From: Actinoalloteichus caeruleus DSM 43889 | GTDB taxonomy: Bacteria; Actinomycetota; Actinomycetes; Mycobacteriales; Pseudonocardiaceae | Direction of reading: 5' to 3' | DNA length: 64,000 nucleotides | Assembly (NCBI RefSeq): GCF_000429185.2 | Contig: NZ_AUBJ02000001.1 | Location: 3,968,001 to 4,032,000, forward strand | Part shown: positions 17,842-26,503 of the stretch, piece by piece | Layout of the letters: the number at the start of each line of letters is the position of its first letter | Position numbering within the stretch: position 1 is the first letter of the stretch | The notes under the pieces: generated by a model | Told to the model about the DNA's origin: nothing | What the model saw: the letters and a program-made list of their open reading frames with translations, nothing else | Database searches by the model: none | Position numbers and translations under genes: made by a program

Positions 17842-20034
17842 TCAGCCCGCCACCTGTGGCCGGGCCAGGAACCGGGACGGCTCGCCCGTCCAGGTGATCA
17901 CGAGCTGGTCCGACGCGCGGGCGCAGGCGAGGTGGAGGAGACGTCGTTCGCGCCGCTCCAGCAGCCTGGCGAACCCGGCCGCCCCCGCCTCCGAGAGGTT
18001 CCGTGCCGGTAGCCGTTCCGCGTCCGCTCCCACCACGACGACCCGTCGGAACGCGCAGCCGACCGCATCGACCAGCGTGCCCACCCACACCGACACCGCC
18101 CCCTCCGCGACGACCTCGCCGAGCCGTACGCCACCGAGGCCCGCCGAGGCCAACCGCCGGGCGAGCACATCCGCCTCGTGGGCGGTGGTGGCGAGCACGG
18201 CGGTGCCCCCGTCCGCACCGTGCCGGACCCGCCAGGCCCGGACGAGTTCGACGACTCCCCGCCGCTCCTTCTCGGCCGTGTCGAAGGCGAGGAAGGACGC
18301 GGCCGGACCAGCGCGGCCCGATCGGAGCCCGCTCCCACCGCCCACGTCGACGAGGTCGCCGAAGAGATCGGAGCGGGTCCGGACCAGTTCGAGGGTGGCT
18401 CGTCGCTCGTGGACCAGCTCAACCGACTCCCCCACCTCGGGACCACCGAGTTCCTGCTCGGTGGTGGTCGTCCGCTGCGAGGCGTCCACGCAGAGCAGGA
18501 CGTCGTCCGGCCCGACGGGAACGAGGGCGCGCAACAACCGCCAGTGGGTCGGGTCGAGGTCCTGGGCGTCATCCACCACCAAGTGGTGGTAGCGGGTGAC
18601 CCTCGGTGCTCCGGTCTCCCGCGCCGCCCGCTCGGCCAGGTCGGCGGCCGTACGGGCGAGGACCGAGCTGGTCATCGCTCCCCGGTCCCGGAGGTGGTCC
18701 TCGAAGCGACGGGCGAGCCGCCAGACCGTCGCCCGCTCGGCCGGATCCAACTCGACGGCCCGGTCGCCCCGGTCCGCCGCGAGGTAGCCGTCGAGACCGG
18801 CCAGCCCACGCCCGCCGAGCACCTCCCGGTACTCGGCCGTGAGGAAGGCGGGGGTGAGCACGGCCCGCTCCCGCGCGGACAGCTCCGCCGACCGTTGGAG
18901 GACGGCCCGCCACTCCTCCGCCTCCGCCCGTCCCACCCCGGACGGACCGCCGTCCGAGGCTTCGGCCCGCACCCGTCTCGCCAGCTCCCCGACGTCGCGC
19001 ACCTCGACGCGACGCGACACGGACGCCTCGACCAGACCCGCCAGCCTGGCACGCATCGCCTCGGACCGTCGCTCGTCGGGCACGACCAACAGCACCCTGG
19101 CATCCGGTCGCCGGCGAGCCAGGACGACCGCGCGGTGCGAGGCGACCGTCGTCTTCCCCGTTCCCGGCCCACCCAGGACCCGTACCGGGCCCGGGCCCCA
19201 CTCCCGGAACGCGATCCAGCGCTGCACCGGGTGCGGGTAGAACCACCAGTCGGTCGACGTGGCCTCCAGCAGCCCGTCCACCGTCGTCGGCGAGTCGACG
19301 ACGGCGAACTCCATCGCGGCCGCCGGGTGTTCGACGGCGGCGACCAGGTCGACCCGCTCGGCTCCCTCGGACACCGGGTCGAGCCCGTAGGTCCGACGCA
19401 CGGTCGCCGCGCTGTCGCCGGCCGCCAGGTCCAGGACGACGTACCGCTGCCACTCCGGGGCGTCGGTCAGCAGCTCGACGAGCTGACCTGGACCACCCGC
19501 GCGCACCGCGCTGGCCGCCAACCACCGCGGCAGCCCCAGGTCCGTGAGCTCGCTGAGCGGCCGACGCGACAGCGGCCCCCCGGCACCCTCCCCGTCGCCC
19601 CCGGACGAGTCCGGCCGGCCGTCGTCGCCCTCCGCCACGAAGGCGTCCCGCAGCACCTCGAACACCCCGTTGACGGGGTTGGGGCGGGCCCGAACACCGG
19701 TGGCGCACCGCAGGGCCGCCTCCCTCGACCGGAGCGCGACCAACACGTGGAGTCGGCGCTCCGCGTCCCCGAGGGAGACCACGACCGCCCGGTGCTCCTC
19801 CGGCAGGGCCGCGACCCAGGACACCGAACCCGCGCGCACGACCACCGCCTCCCCCTCGGGGGTGTCCTCAGCTGTCCCAAGCCGGTGGACGAGGTCGCGG
19901 ACGGCACGTCGCAACCGTTGCGGCCCCCGCCAGGCGCCACGACGACGGGCCTCGACGGGAGGCACCCGGTCGAGCCGCTCCCCCACCGCCCGCAGCCCGA
20001 CCCTGAACTCCTTCGCGACGACGACGGTGCCCAT
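17842..20034 (-). CDS. UvrD/Rep-like helicase-fold ATPase with degenerate C-terminal motifs
   Basis: A 730-aa protein. Residues 1-130 form an alpha/beta N-terminal region of unknown role. Walker A GGPGTGKTT is at residues 288-296 after the Q-motif-like FYPHPVQRWIAF. The Walker B region reads HLVVDDAQDLDPTHWRLL, with DDAQD instead of the usual DEAQD. Motif VI resembles LLHLACARASDQLVITW, but the KGLEF motif expected before it is absent (VWVGTLVDAVGCAFRRVVVVG instead). This suggests an ATPase related to UvrD whose helicase activity is doubtful. ATG 20034 was chosen because upstream codons are Pro/Arg-rich noise. Confidence 0.8.
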   Translation of the reverse strand: MGTVVVAKEFRVGLRAVGERLDRVPPVEARRRGAWRGPQRLRRAVRDLVHRLGTAEDTPEGEAVVVRAGSVSWVAALPEEHRAVVVSLGDAERRLHVLVALRSREAALRCATGVRARPNPVNGVFEVLRDAFVAEGDDGRPDSSGGDGEGAGGPLSRRPLSELTDLGLPRWLAASAVRAGGPGQLVELLTDAPEWQRYVVLDLAAGDSAATVRRTYGLDPVSEGAERVDLVAAVEHPAAAMEFAVVDSPTTVDGLLEATSTDWWFYPHPVQRWIAFREWGPGPVRVLGGPGTGKTTVASHRAVVLARRRPDARVLLVVPDERRSEAMRARLAGLVEASVSRRVEVRDVGELARRVRAEASDGGPSGVGRAEAEEWRAVLQRSAELSARERAVLTPAFLTAEYREVLGGRGLAGLDGYLAADRGDRAVELDPAERATVWRLARRFEDHLRDRGAMTSSVLARTAADLAERAARETGAPRVTRYHHLVVDDAQDLDPTHWRLLRALVPVGPDDVLLCVDASQRTTTTEQELGGPEVGESVELVHERRATLELVRTRSDLFGDLVDVGGGSGLRSGRAGPAASFLAFDTAEKERRGVVELVRAWRVRHGADGGTAVLATTAHEADVLARRLASAGLGGVRLGEVVAEGAVSVWVGTLVDAVGCAFRRVVVVGADAERLPARNLSEAGAAGFARLLERRERRLLHLACARASDQLVITWTGEPSRFLARPQVAG

Positions 20035-20376
20035 CCGCCACGCCTCCTCCCACCCGCGAGCCCCCGGCGATCCTGCCCGGTGCCGCCCGCCGCGCCACCC
20101 GAGGACCCCCTGATCGAGAGACTGGCACGACCGTCGACATCGCGCGGCCCCCCGGCGACGTCCGCCGGCCAGGCCCGCCTCGGCGGCCCCGCGCACTCGC
20201 GGACCAGCCGTCGAAGGTGCCGTCGCCGGCGGGTGGACCACGTCAGGCCCGGCCACGGACCAGCCGGGCGTCGAACTGGCCCTTCCCAGGACCGGCGGCG
20301 TCGAACTCCCCGCTCGCCCCGGCGAGACCCCGGGACCGTCCGGCGTGGGCGCCGGCACCGGCGCGGTCGGCTTGAG
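20035..20376. other. Intergenic gap between the ESX-type operon and the helicase
   Basis: 342 nt of GC-rich sequence with no supported gene. It must hold the helicase promoter. No iron box, strong hairpin or repeat was noticed. Confidence 0.4.
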
Positions 20377-21186
20377 TCAGGGCGCGTTGACCTGGACCAC
20401 CAGCTCCTCGAGCCGGCCCACCAGGCGACGGGCATCGCCCGAGACGAACGTGAACCAGCGGCGCCCGTCCGGTCCGGGCCGGTGCTGGGCCAGGTGCCTG
20501 CCACGCGCGGTGTCGACGAACTCCACGGTGTGGTCGGCCCGTCGGCGGCCGGCGAGCGGGTCGAAGCCGCGCACGCTGAACTCCCCGGCCCGCAGCCGGT
20601 TCGCCGTCAACGCCTCCGCGAGGTGGCCGGCCTCACCAGTTCGGAGTCCCGCGCGGCGCAGGGCGCTCCTGAGCCGCCCCACGTCCCGTCCCGCCTGGTC
20701 CGCCGCCAGGGTGATCGGGTCGGAGGGATGGCTGATCGAGGGCCCGCCACCGCCGGGCACGGGAGGCAGCACCGAGGCGGCGCGGTAGGCCACCGAGGTG
20801 GGCGGGATCGGTTCGAGGACGACCGTCCGTGCCCACTCGTCCTCGTCCGGCTGGTCCCGAAGGATCGCCACCACCCCGAAGGTCCCCTCGCGGGCCGCGA
20901 CGGCGTTCCAGCCCTGGCCCCCCACCTCCTCGACCGCCACGGACACCGCGACCGCCGGTCGGGCGAGCGTCTGGAACGCGCGGTGCAGGAACGGGTGCGG
21001 TTCCCCTCCGTCCACCCACCGCTCCGCCTCCAGCTCCCGCCAGGCCCGCCGCAGCAGGACCCGGCGCTCGTCCTGAGTGGTTCCGCGACCGCCCGCCAGC
21101 AGCGTCGGCGGCAGCGCCAGGCCGAGCCGAACGCGGATGGAGTCCACCTGCGCCACGGAGAGGCGCACCTGGTCCTGGGCCGGCAT
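20377..21186 (-). CDS. espG: ESX secretion-associated protein EspG
   Basis: A 269-aa cytosolic chaperone-like protein. In mycobacteria EspG binds PE-PPE pairs and keeps them soluble for type VII secretion. Family features are recognisable: an N-terminal VRLSVAQVDSIRVRLGLALPP, a central sheet (AVSVAVEEVGGQGWNAVAAREG), and the C-terminal GEFSVRGFDPLAGRRRADHTVEFVDT with a basic region. It begins 6 nt after the stop of the PPE-like gene, and the pair fits a chaperone-substrate relationship. No ESX core genes (EccB-E, MycP) are in the window. Confidence 0.8.
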   Translation of the reverse strand: MPAQDQVRLSVAQVDSIRVRLGLALPPTLLAGGRGTTQDERRVLLRRAWRELEAERWVDGGEPHPFLHRAFQTLARPAVAVSVAVEEVGGQGWNAVAAREGTFGVVAILRDQPDEDEWARTVVLEPIPPTSVAYRAASVLPPVPGGGGPSISHPSDPITLAADQAGRDVGRLRSALRRAGLRTGEAGHLAEALTANRLRAGEFSVRGFDPLAGRRRADHTVEFVDTARGRHLAQHRPGPDGRRWFTFVSGDARRLVGRLEELVVQVNAP

Positions 21187-21192
21187 GGCGCC

Positions 21193-22452
21193 TCACCGCT
21201 CCTCGTGGGGACGGTTCATCCCGTCCAGCACCGGTGGAGCCACCCGACGGTCGTCATCGAAAAGGGACTCCATCTCGACGAGGTAGTCGGCGCGCCGGTG
21301 GGAGGGGGTGTCGTCCGTCTCCGACGACCTCCCGGCGGTTGACCCGCCGGGTACGCCACCGAGGCCGGTTCCGGGGCCGCCGGCCGCCGGGCCGGGCCTG
21401 CTCGGGGAGGTGGTACCGCCCCCCGCCACGCCAGGGCCCGGACCCAGCGGGGCGGTACCGGATCCACCTGGGCCGGGACCGCGTCCAGGCGGTGCTCCCG
21501 CTCCGGAACCGGGGTGGCGCGCCGCCATCCCGAAAGGTCCCGGTCCCCGACCACCGGCCGTCGGGCCCGCACCGGAGGACACCCCGGGTGAGGTCGTCGT
21601 CCAGGACGGTCCGCCCGTTTCCCGCGTCGCCCACCGCGTTTCCACCGCCGGCGCCTGACCGGCGGCGGAGGGTTGCGGGATGGCGCCGGCCGGCTGCCCG
21701 CCGGGTGGGGCCGCCTCGACGTCCGGGTCCAGGTCCGGGGATGGTCCGCCTCCGCTCCTCGGAACGCGGGGCCCACCACCGTCCACCGGGTCGGCTCCCC
21801 CCTGCCACTCAGTGCGCTCGTCGCGCGGCGACATCACCGGGGCCGAGGACGGCTCCACCACGGAGTCCGGCGGGTGCACCTCGGACACGGGCGTGACCGG
21901 AGGAGGCGCGGCGACCCGGAGCTCACCGACCCGGGCCTGGGGGTCGAAACCGAGGGTGGAGCCCAGCACGCCGTTGGAGTTGCCCTGGTACTCCACCATC
22001 ACGTCCCGGGCGCGCTGGTTGTCCTGGTCCCAGGAATCCATCGCGTCGGCGTAACCGGTCAGGCCTGGCAGGATCGCGTCCAGGAAACCCTTCTCCGGCC
22101 TGGGTTGGCCGATGGGCACCAGTGACCGGGCGCTCTCCAGGTACTCGGCCTGGAGGTGGACCGCGTGGGCCGCCTCCACGGCCTGGGCCCCGCACTCCTC
22201 GGCGAAGCCCGCCAGGGGCAGCGTGGAGGATCGGAAGGCCTCCGCGGCCTCCCCCTCGTGGGAGTCGACCGAGGCGCGCACCGTCGCCGCGAGGTACTCG
22301 GCGAGCGCCCGGAACGACTGGGCGATCTCCATCCAGGTGACCACCATCTCCTGCGGGTCGGCCCCCTCCCGGTCCGTGCGCAGCGCGGCCGAGATCGCCT
22401 GGGCGTTGGTGTGCTCCCAGGAGTAGTTGGCGCGGTTCAGGTTGATCCCCAT
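21193..22452 (-). CDS. PPE-like secreted substrate with Pro/Gly-rich tail
   Basis: A 419-aa protein. Residues 1-190 are helical and resemble the PPE/WXG fold of Pseudonocardiaceae (NYSWEHTNAQAISAALRTD, MVVTWMEIAQSFRALAEYL, then GFAEECGAQAVEAAHAV). Residues 195-400 are a low-complexity Pro/Gly/Ala tail, and the end is short and charged. The classical mycobacterial PPE motif is not exact. Two starts are possible: ATG 22452, chosen, or GTG 22455. It lies between a DUF3558 gene (28 nt) and espG (6 nt), so it is probably the EspG client and a type VII substrate. Confidence 0.75.
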   Translation of the reverse strand: MGINLNRANYSWEHTNAQAISAALRTDREGADPQEMVVTWMEIAQSFRALAEYLAATVRASVDSHEGEAAEAFRSSTLPLAGFAEECGAQAVEAAHAVHLQAEYLESARSLVPIGQPRPEKGFLDAILPGLTGYADAMDSWDQDNQRARDVMVEYQGNSNGVLGSTLGFDPQARVGELRVAAPPPVTPVSEVHPPDSVVEPSSAPVMSPRDERTEWQGGADPVDGGGPRVPRSGGGPSPDLDPDVEAAPPGGQPAGAIPQPSAAGQAPAVETRWATRETGGPSWTTTSPGVSSGAGPTAGGRGPGPFGMAARHPGSGAGAPPGRGPGPGGSGTAPLGPGPGVAGGGTTSPSRPGPAAGGPGTGLGGVPGGSTAGRSSETDDTPSHRRADYLVEMESLFDDDRRVAPPVLDGMNRPHEER

Positions 22453-22480
22453 CACTCCCCCGTCGTTCTGGGTTCCTCCG

Positions 22481-23119
22481 TCAGTCCCCCGTGGGCAGCC
22501 GCACCAGGACGGCGCGGGCGACGTCGGCGGCCCGTCCGCACGGGTCCCTCCTTTCGATCTCGGTCACGCCGTCCTCCGCGTAGCGCGCGTTGTCGGACTG
22601 CACGACGAACTGCTGGTCGTGGGCGGTCCCCACGAAAACCTGGCAGTTCCTCGTCTGCTCGACGTGCTGCGCGGCGACGGCCGGGTAGCCCTCGATCGTG
22701 ATCGGGGTGAACACGGCGTAGGCGTCGCGCCGGTCGTACACCTCGCCCAACCCGGTGCGCCCGATGTCCCGATACACCGCCGCGTCGGTGGCGGTGACCC
22801 GGTTGCGCCACAGGCACGGTTCGAACGGCCCGGTCGGCCGTTCCAGCTCCCCCTCCGGGGCCAGCCCGAGTTCCTCGGCGGCGTCCGGCGGCAGCAGGTC
22901 GCAGGGCTCGAGCGCCCGCATGTCGATCGGGTTCTCCACCGGCGGGTACCGGGGGTCGGCCGGCGGCTCCTCGGACACCGAGGGCGCGCCCGCACCCGCG
23001 CCACCGGGATGCGCCTGCCCGGCCTCACCGGAGGGCAGCGCCACCGCCAGGTAGGCCACCACCACCCCGGCGACCAGCACCACGGCGCCCCCGGCCCACC
23101 ACTTCCCACTACCTGCCAT
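22481..23119 (-). CDS. DUF3558-domain membrane-anchored protein
   Basis: A 212-aa protein with an N-terminal hydrophobic anchor (WWAGGAVVLVAGVVVAYLAV, residues 7-26) and no lipobox Cys, then a short linker and a DUF3558 domain: ALEPCDLLPPDAAEELGL, FEPCLWRN, CQVFVGTAHDQQFVVQ and ERRDPCGRAADVA, with four conserved cysteines suggesting two disulphides outside the membrane. It overlaps the upstream gene by 11 nt, so translation is coupled. DUF3558 proteins are common in actinomycete ESX-type clusters, role unknown. Confidence 0.8.
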   Translation of the reverse strand: MAGSGKWWAGGAVVLVAGVVVAYLAVALPSGEAGQAHPGGAGAGAPSVSEEPPADPRYPPVENPIDMRALEPCDLLPPDAAEELGLAPEGELERPTGPFEPCLWRNRVTATDAAVYRDIGRTGLGEVYDRRDAYAVFTPITIEGYPAVAAQHVEQTRNCQVFVGTAHDQQFVVQSDNARYAEDGVTEIERRDPCGRAADVARAVLVRLPTGD

Positions 23120-23483
23120 GCCCGTCTCCCGCGTGGTCGACCCGCCCGTTCGGCCACTGGAACTCGACCGGTTGAACGGCGTTCGTCTCCTCCATGGACT
23201 CGTACTGGTGCAGCGCCGCCGACAGCGCTCCCACCTGGTGCTTGATGGCGAGCTCCAGGACGTCGATCGCCGCGGTCAGCGACTGGTCGTCCGGGTCGAG
23301 CGCCAGCCTCCTGAACTCCCTGGTGGCGTTGGTGCTCACCCTGTCGTCGCCCCGGAAGGACAGCAGCTCGAACCGCTCCGCCAACCGCCGAATCTCCCTC
23401 AGCAGGTCATCCTGGACGTAATTCAGATTCGCGATTGTCTGTGGAACCGATTCCGGATCGAGATAGTATGAATCCTGACTCAC
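23109..23483 (-). CDS. Small helical ESX-associated protein
   Basis: A 124-aa acidic, mainly helical protein (IANLNYVQDDLLREIRRLAE, AIDVLELAIKHQVGALSAAL) without cysteines or a signal peptide. It resembles the small WXG100-like or EspC-like proteins that open such actinomycete operons, although no WXG motif is present. It is the first gene of the operon small protein-DUF3558-PPE-EspG and overlaps the next gene by 11 nt. The GTG start has a GGGGGG upstream. Likely a secreted partner or operon-specific factor. Confidence 0.7.
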   Translation of the reverse strand: MSQDSYYLDPESVPQTIANLNYVQDDLLREIRRLAERFELLSFRGDDRVSTNATREFRRLALDPDDQSLTAAIDVLELAIKHQVGALSAALHQYESMEETNAVQPVEFQWPNGRVDHAGDGHGR

Positions 23484-24343
23484 GTTACCCCCCGACTGAC
23501 CACCCGACCAACGCCGCGCGATTCCGCGACCGACACCCGGGACAAGTGCGGTCCGGCCGTATTCGAAATTCCTTTCGCGTGAACCGGACCCACATCACCA
23601 GGGGCGCCAGCCCCCTCACCACCAGGAATAGCCGCCGGCCGCCGCCAGCGCACACCCCCGGACCATGCGTCGACAACGTGCTCTCACCGGTGCGGTCACA
23701 CCACGGCTACCGTCTCACGAGACACACCCAATCTCGCCGTGGAATATTGTCCAGACCATAACGGCGATACACAACCCCCTTCCGGGGAAAATGTGTGATC
23801 GGCTCGCGCGCTTCCGGTCGCGCACCGGGAGCTCGTCCACACGAATACGCGCGGCGGTGAGCGCGGCTCCGCCGACGAGTCCGGACAGGACGTCCCCGCC
23901 CTGGCCGCACCCCCGTCGCGTACGGGATGACCTCGCCCCATCCAGGAGCGCACCAGCGAGTCGCGCGGCACCGGCAGCCCGAGGAGACAACCGCCGGCGT
24001 GTCAGGAGGAACTCCGGGCACGCCCGCATCCGGTCGCTCGCCTGCCGGCGCCCCGTCGGCACTGGACTCCGAACCCGCGTCCCCACCGAGGTTGGCGGAT
24101 GGCGTTTCCGCGTGGAGGCGCACGACGGTCTCCGCCTGCCACTCCGGTGGGAGAATCGCCAACAGGATCCCATTCCAACCCGCGACGCGAATTCGTGTGC
24201 GCCAGGTCGCAATGGAGATGACAGGCAAAGAAGGAACGCGGTACCGTGCTCGCCGCTCTTTCCGCGCGGCGCGGGCGCAACCGGACAAAGAAAAGGTCCC
24301 GCCCGCGCATTCCGCTGTTTCACTCACCCTGTGGGAGTAATTC
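23484..24343. other. Long divergent intergenic region
   Basis: 860 nt between the minus-strand ESX-type operon and the plus-strand DUF3558 lipoproteins. It is less GC-rich than its surroundings, with AT-containing patches near 23500-23600, 23725-23800 and 24150-24200, and holds both promoters. Open frames exist on the minus strand, but none has a ribosome site or a family match. No repeat array was seen. Confidence 0.4.
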
Positions 24344-24937
24344 GTGTCCTCTGTTCGGCCCAGCGTCGTGCTCCTCGTCGCGGCCGCCCTGCTCACCGGC
24401 TGCGCGGGAGGCGAGGAGCCGGCGGCTCAGCCCTCCGCCACCCCGTCCGCGCCGCCGTCGTCGTCCGCCCCCGCCGAGCCAGGCGCGGGCGGGGAGGACC
24501 TCGGCCTAGCCGAGGTTGACCTGTGCGCGTTGCTGACCGAGGAACAGCTGGCGGAGTTGGGAGTGAACGACGAGCCGATGTCCCCGCCGGCCGATCCCGA
24601 CCACCCCTCCGTGCGGGAGTGCCGCCTCCCCACGCTCCACGAGGACTCCTTCGGCCTCTACTCCCTAGCCCTGGTCCCGGCCGAGGACGCTGACGCCCTG
24701 GTCGACGCACTGGGCCTGGACTCGGGCGACGGTACCGAGATCGGTGGTCTCCCCGCCACGACCTACCCAGCCGCCGAGGGCAGTCCCGAGGTGTGCGCGT
24801 TCGCGGTCGACCTGGCACCGGACCAGTTGCTCCTGGCCGCCCGGATGGTGGACGGCGTGGAGACGACGGCCGCGCGGACCTGCGAGGAAGCCAGCACGGC
24901 GGCCGAGTACGCCGTCGAGGCCCTGCTCGACCTCTGA
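24344..24937 (+). CDS. DUF3558-domain lipoprotein
   Basis: A 197-aa lipoprotein. The signal peptide ends in a clear lipobox LLTGC (Cys at residue 20), followed by a Pro/Ser-rich linker to about residue 50 and one DUF3558 domain (EVDLCALLTEEQLAELGV, RECRLPT, SPEVCAFAVDLAPDQLLLAARM, ARTCEEASTAAEYAVEALL) with four cysteines. The GTG start is preceded by GGGAG. Bases 24351-24417, coding the signal peptide, are identical to the next lipoprotein gene. The function of DUF3558 is unknown. Confidence 0.85.
   Translation: MSSVRPSVVLLVAAALLTGCAGGEEPAAQPSATPSAPPSSSAPAEPGAGGEDLGLAEVDLCALLTEEQLAELGVNDEPMSPPADPDHPSVRECRLPTLHEDSFGLYSLALVPAEDADALVDALGLDSGDGTEIGGLPATTYPAAEGSPEVCAFAVDLAPDQLLLAARMVDGVETTAARTCEEASTAAEYAVEALLDL
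24351..24417 (+). repeat. 67-bp exact direct repeat, copy 1
   Basis: Codes the signal peptide and lipobox of the first DUF3558 lipoprotein. It is base-for-base identical to 25333-25399. Confidence 0.9.
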
Positions 24938-25325
24938 CGGACGGATGGACGGGCGGATCCGGGACAGTCGGACGGCATGCCGCGCCGCTCCCGTGCCCGT
25001 CACGACCGGGCCGATCCGCCCGCCCCTCGGGCTGGCGCCACCCCGTCCGCCATCCTCGGTCCCGCCCAGGAGGGCGGGCCACCGCCGTTCCACCGGGAAT
25101 TCCACGACGAATTCGGACGAGGGTCGGTGAGGAATTACCCAACGGGTTCTTCCTGGCGGGAATCCACCACTGACGTGAGCGCCGGATCGCGACACGCGTT
25201 CCCGCGCCGTGCGGCACGATCGCGTGCCCGTCGTTCATCCTCACCGAACCGAACCGAACCGGACCGCGTGGAGAAACCGGTTCCGTTCGCGCTTTCCCCC
25301 TTCCACTCACCCTGCGGAGTATTTC
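24938..25325. other. Intergenic region between the two DUF3558 lipoprotein genes
   Basis: 388 nt with no supported gene. The AT-richer stretch around 25095-25150 probably holds the promoter of the second gene. The last ~30 nt, including the ribosome site, resemble the corresponding stretch before the first gene, so the duplication may extend upstream of the exact 67-bp repeat. Confidence 0.4.
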
Positions 25326-26447
25326 GTGCCCACTGTTCGGCCCAGCGTCGTGCTCCTCGTCGCGGCCGCCCTGCTCACCGGCTGCGCGGGAGGCGAGGAC
25401 GCCGCGGCCCACCCCACTGGATCGCCGTCCGCCCCCACGCGGACGGCGGTCCCGTCCCCGCCCACGGGTGGGGTCGACGTCGACCGGGAACACCTCGACG
25501 TCGCGGACGTGAACGCGTGCGCCCTGCTGACCGAGACCGAGCGGCGCTACCTGGGGTTGGCGGACCAGCCGCGACCCAAGCCGCTCGTGGGGGACCCCGC
25601 CGGGATGGAATGCCGGTTCGTCTCGGCTGACGGGGACTCCCTCGGCTTCTACTCCATCGCCGTGTGGCCGTCCCGCAACGGCGCCTCCTTCGGCGACGAG
25701 CTGGGGCCGGAGCAACGGTACGGCCTGGTGGTCGCCGGCTACCCGGCCACGGGTTACCACGCGGGGGAGGACTCGCCCGAGGTGTGCGCCATCGGGGTGA
25801 GTGTGGGGCGCAACCAGGCGATCGCGGTGGCACGATTCGCGACCGGTCCGCTGCTGACGGCGGAACGGACCTGCGATGAGGCGCACGGAGCGGCGGAACG
25901 GGCCGTCCACGCCCTGCTGGACCCCGCGCGCCAGGACGAGCTGCGCGGCGAGCGACCCGGTGATCTGACCGTCTCCCTCGGAGACCGCCCGGCCGACCTC
26001 GACCTCACCGACGTGGACAGCTGCGCCCTCGTCGACGAGGGGACGCGGGAGTCGCTGCGCATCACCAACGCCCACCACGCGGTGGTGCGCGCGGGCAGCC
26101 GGTGCGACCAGCCGGGCTCCTGGTCGAACCTGGAGGTCCACTACACACTGCTCGCCGTCCGGCGGAACGCCGCTGCCCTGGCGGAGCACGCCGACCCGGA
26201 GGACGTCCAACGGCTGAGCCTGAGCGGTTACCCGGCGGTGTGGGTCGCCGGCGACACCACCCAGGGGTGCGTGCTCGCCGTGGAGGTCGACGACGGGCAG
26301 GCGCTCGTCGTCGAACACGAGGTGTACCTCGACGAGGACTCGCTGCTCGTACCGCCCTGCGAGGCCGCCGCGCTCATGGCCACCTCGGCGCTGCGCACCC
26401 TCGCCGCGGACCAGGGGCTGCCACTCCCGGACGGCCCGAGGGGCTGA
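25326..26447 (+). CDS. Double DUF3558-domain lipoprotein
   Basis: A 373-aa lipoprotein. The signal peptide and lipobox LLTGC are followed by a linker and two DUF3558-like domains in tandem. The first (about residues 55-195) contains DVNACALLTETERRYLGL, MECRFVS, SPEVCAIGVS and AERTCDEAHGAAERAVHALL. The second (about 215-365) contains DVDSCALVDEGTRESLRI, GSRCDQP, QGCVLAVEVDDGQALVVEHE and LLVPPCEAAALMA. Each keeps about four cysteines. Most relatives have one domain, so this is an internal duplication or fusion. The GTG start corresponds to that of the neighbouring lipoprotein. Confidence 0.85.
   Translation: MPTVRPSVVLLVAAALLTGCAGGEDAAAHPTGSPSAPTRTAVPSPPTGGVDVDREHLDVADVNACALLTETERRYLGLADQPRPKPLVGDPAGMECRFVSADGDSLGFYSIAVWPSRNGASFGDELGPEQRYGLVVAGYPATGYHAGEDSPEVCAIGVSVGRNQAIAVARFATGPLLTAERTCDEAHGAAERAVHALLDPARQDELRGERPGDLTVSLGDRPADLDLTDVDSCALVDEGTRESLRITNAHHAVVRAGSRCDQPGSWSNLEVHYTLLAVRRNAAALAEHADPEDVQRLSLSGYPAVWVAGDTTQGCVLAVEVDDGQALVVEHEVYLDEDSLLVPPCEAAALMATSALRTLAADQGLPLPDGPRG
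25333..25399 (+). repeat. 67-bp exact direct repeat, copy 2
   Basis: Signal-peptide coding segment identical to 24351-24417, whereas the mature domains of the two proteins have diverged. Confidence 0.9.
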
Positions 26448-26503
26448 CGGGGGAACCTGAGCGTTCGTGGTTGGCTGTCACACGAAAGGACGGGGAGGAC
26501 GAC

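Noticed and set aside
18178-21342. A 1054-codon open frame on the plus strand
   Set aside because: It lies antisense to the helicase and EspG genes, is Arg/Gly/Pro-rich with no motif, and arises from GC-rich third positions on the other strand.
23707-24396. A 229-codon minus-strand frame in the divergent DUF3558 region
   Set aside because: It overlaps the start and ribosome site of the plus-strand lipoprotein, and although a few segments look protein-like there is no family match or ribosome site.
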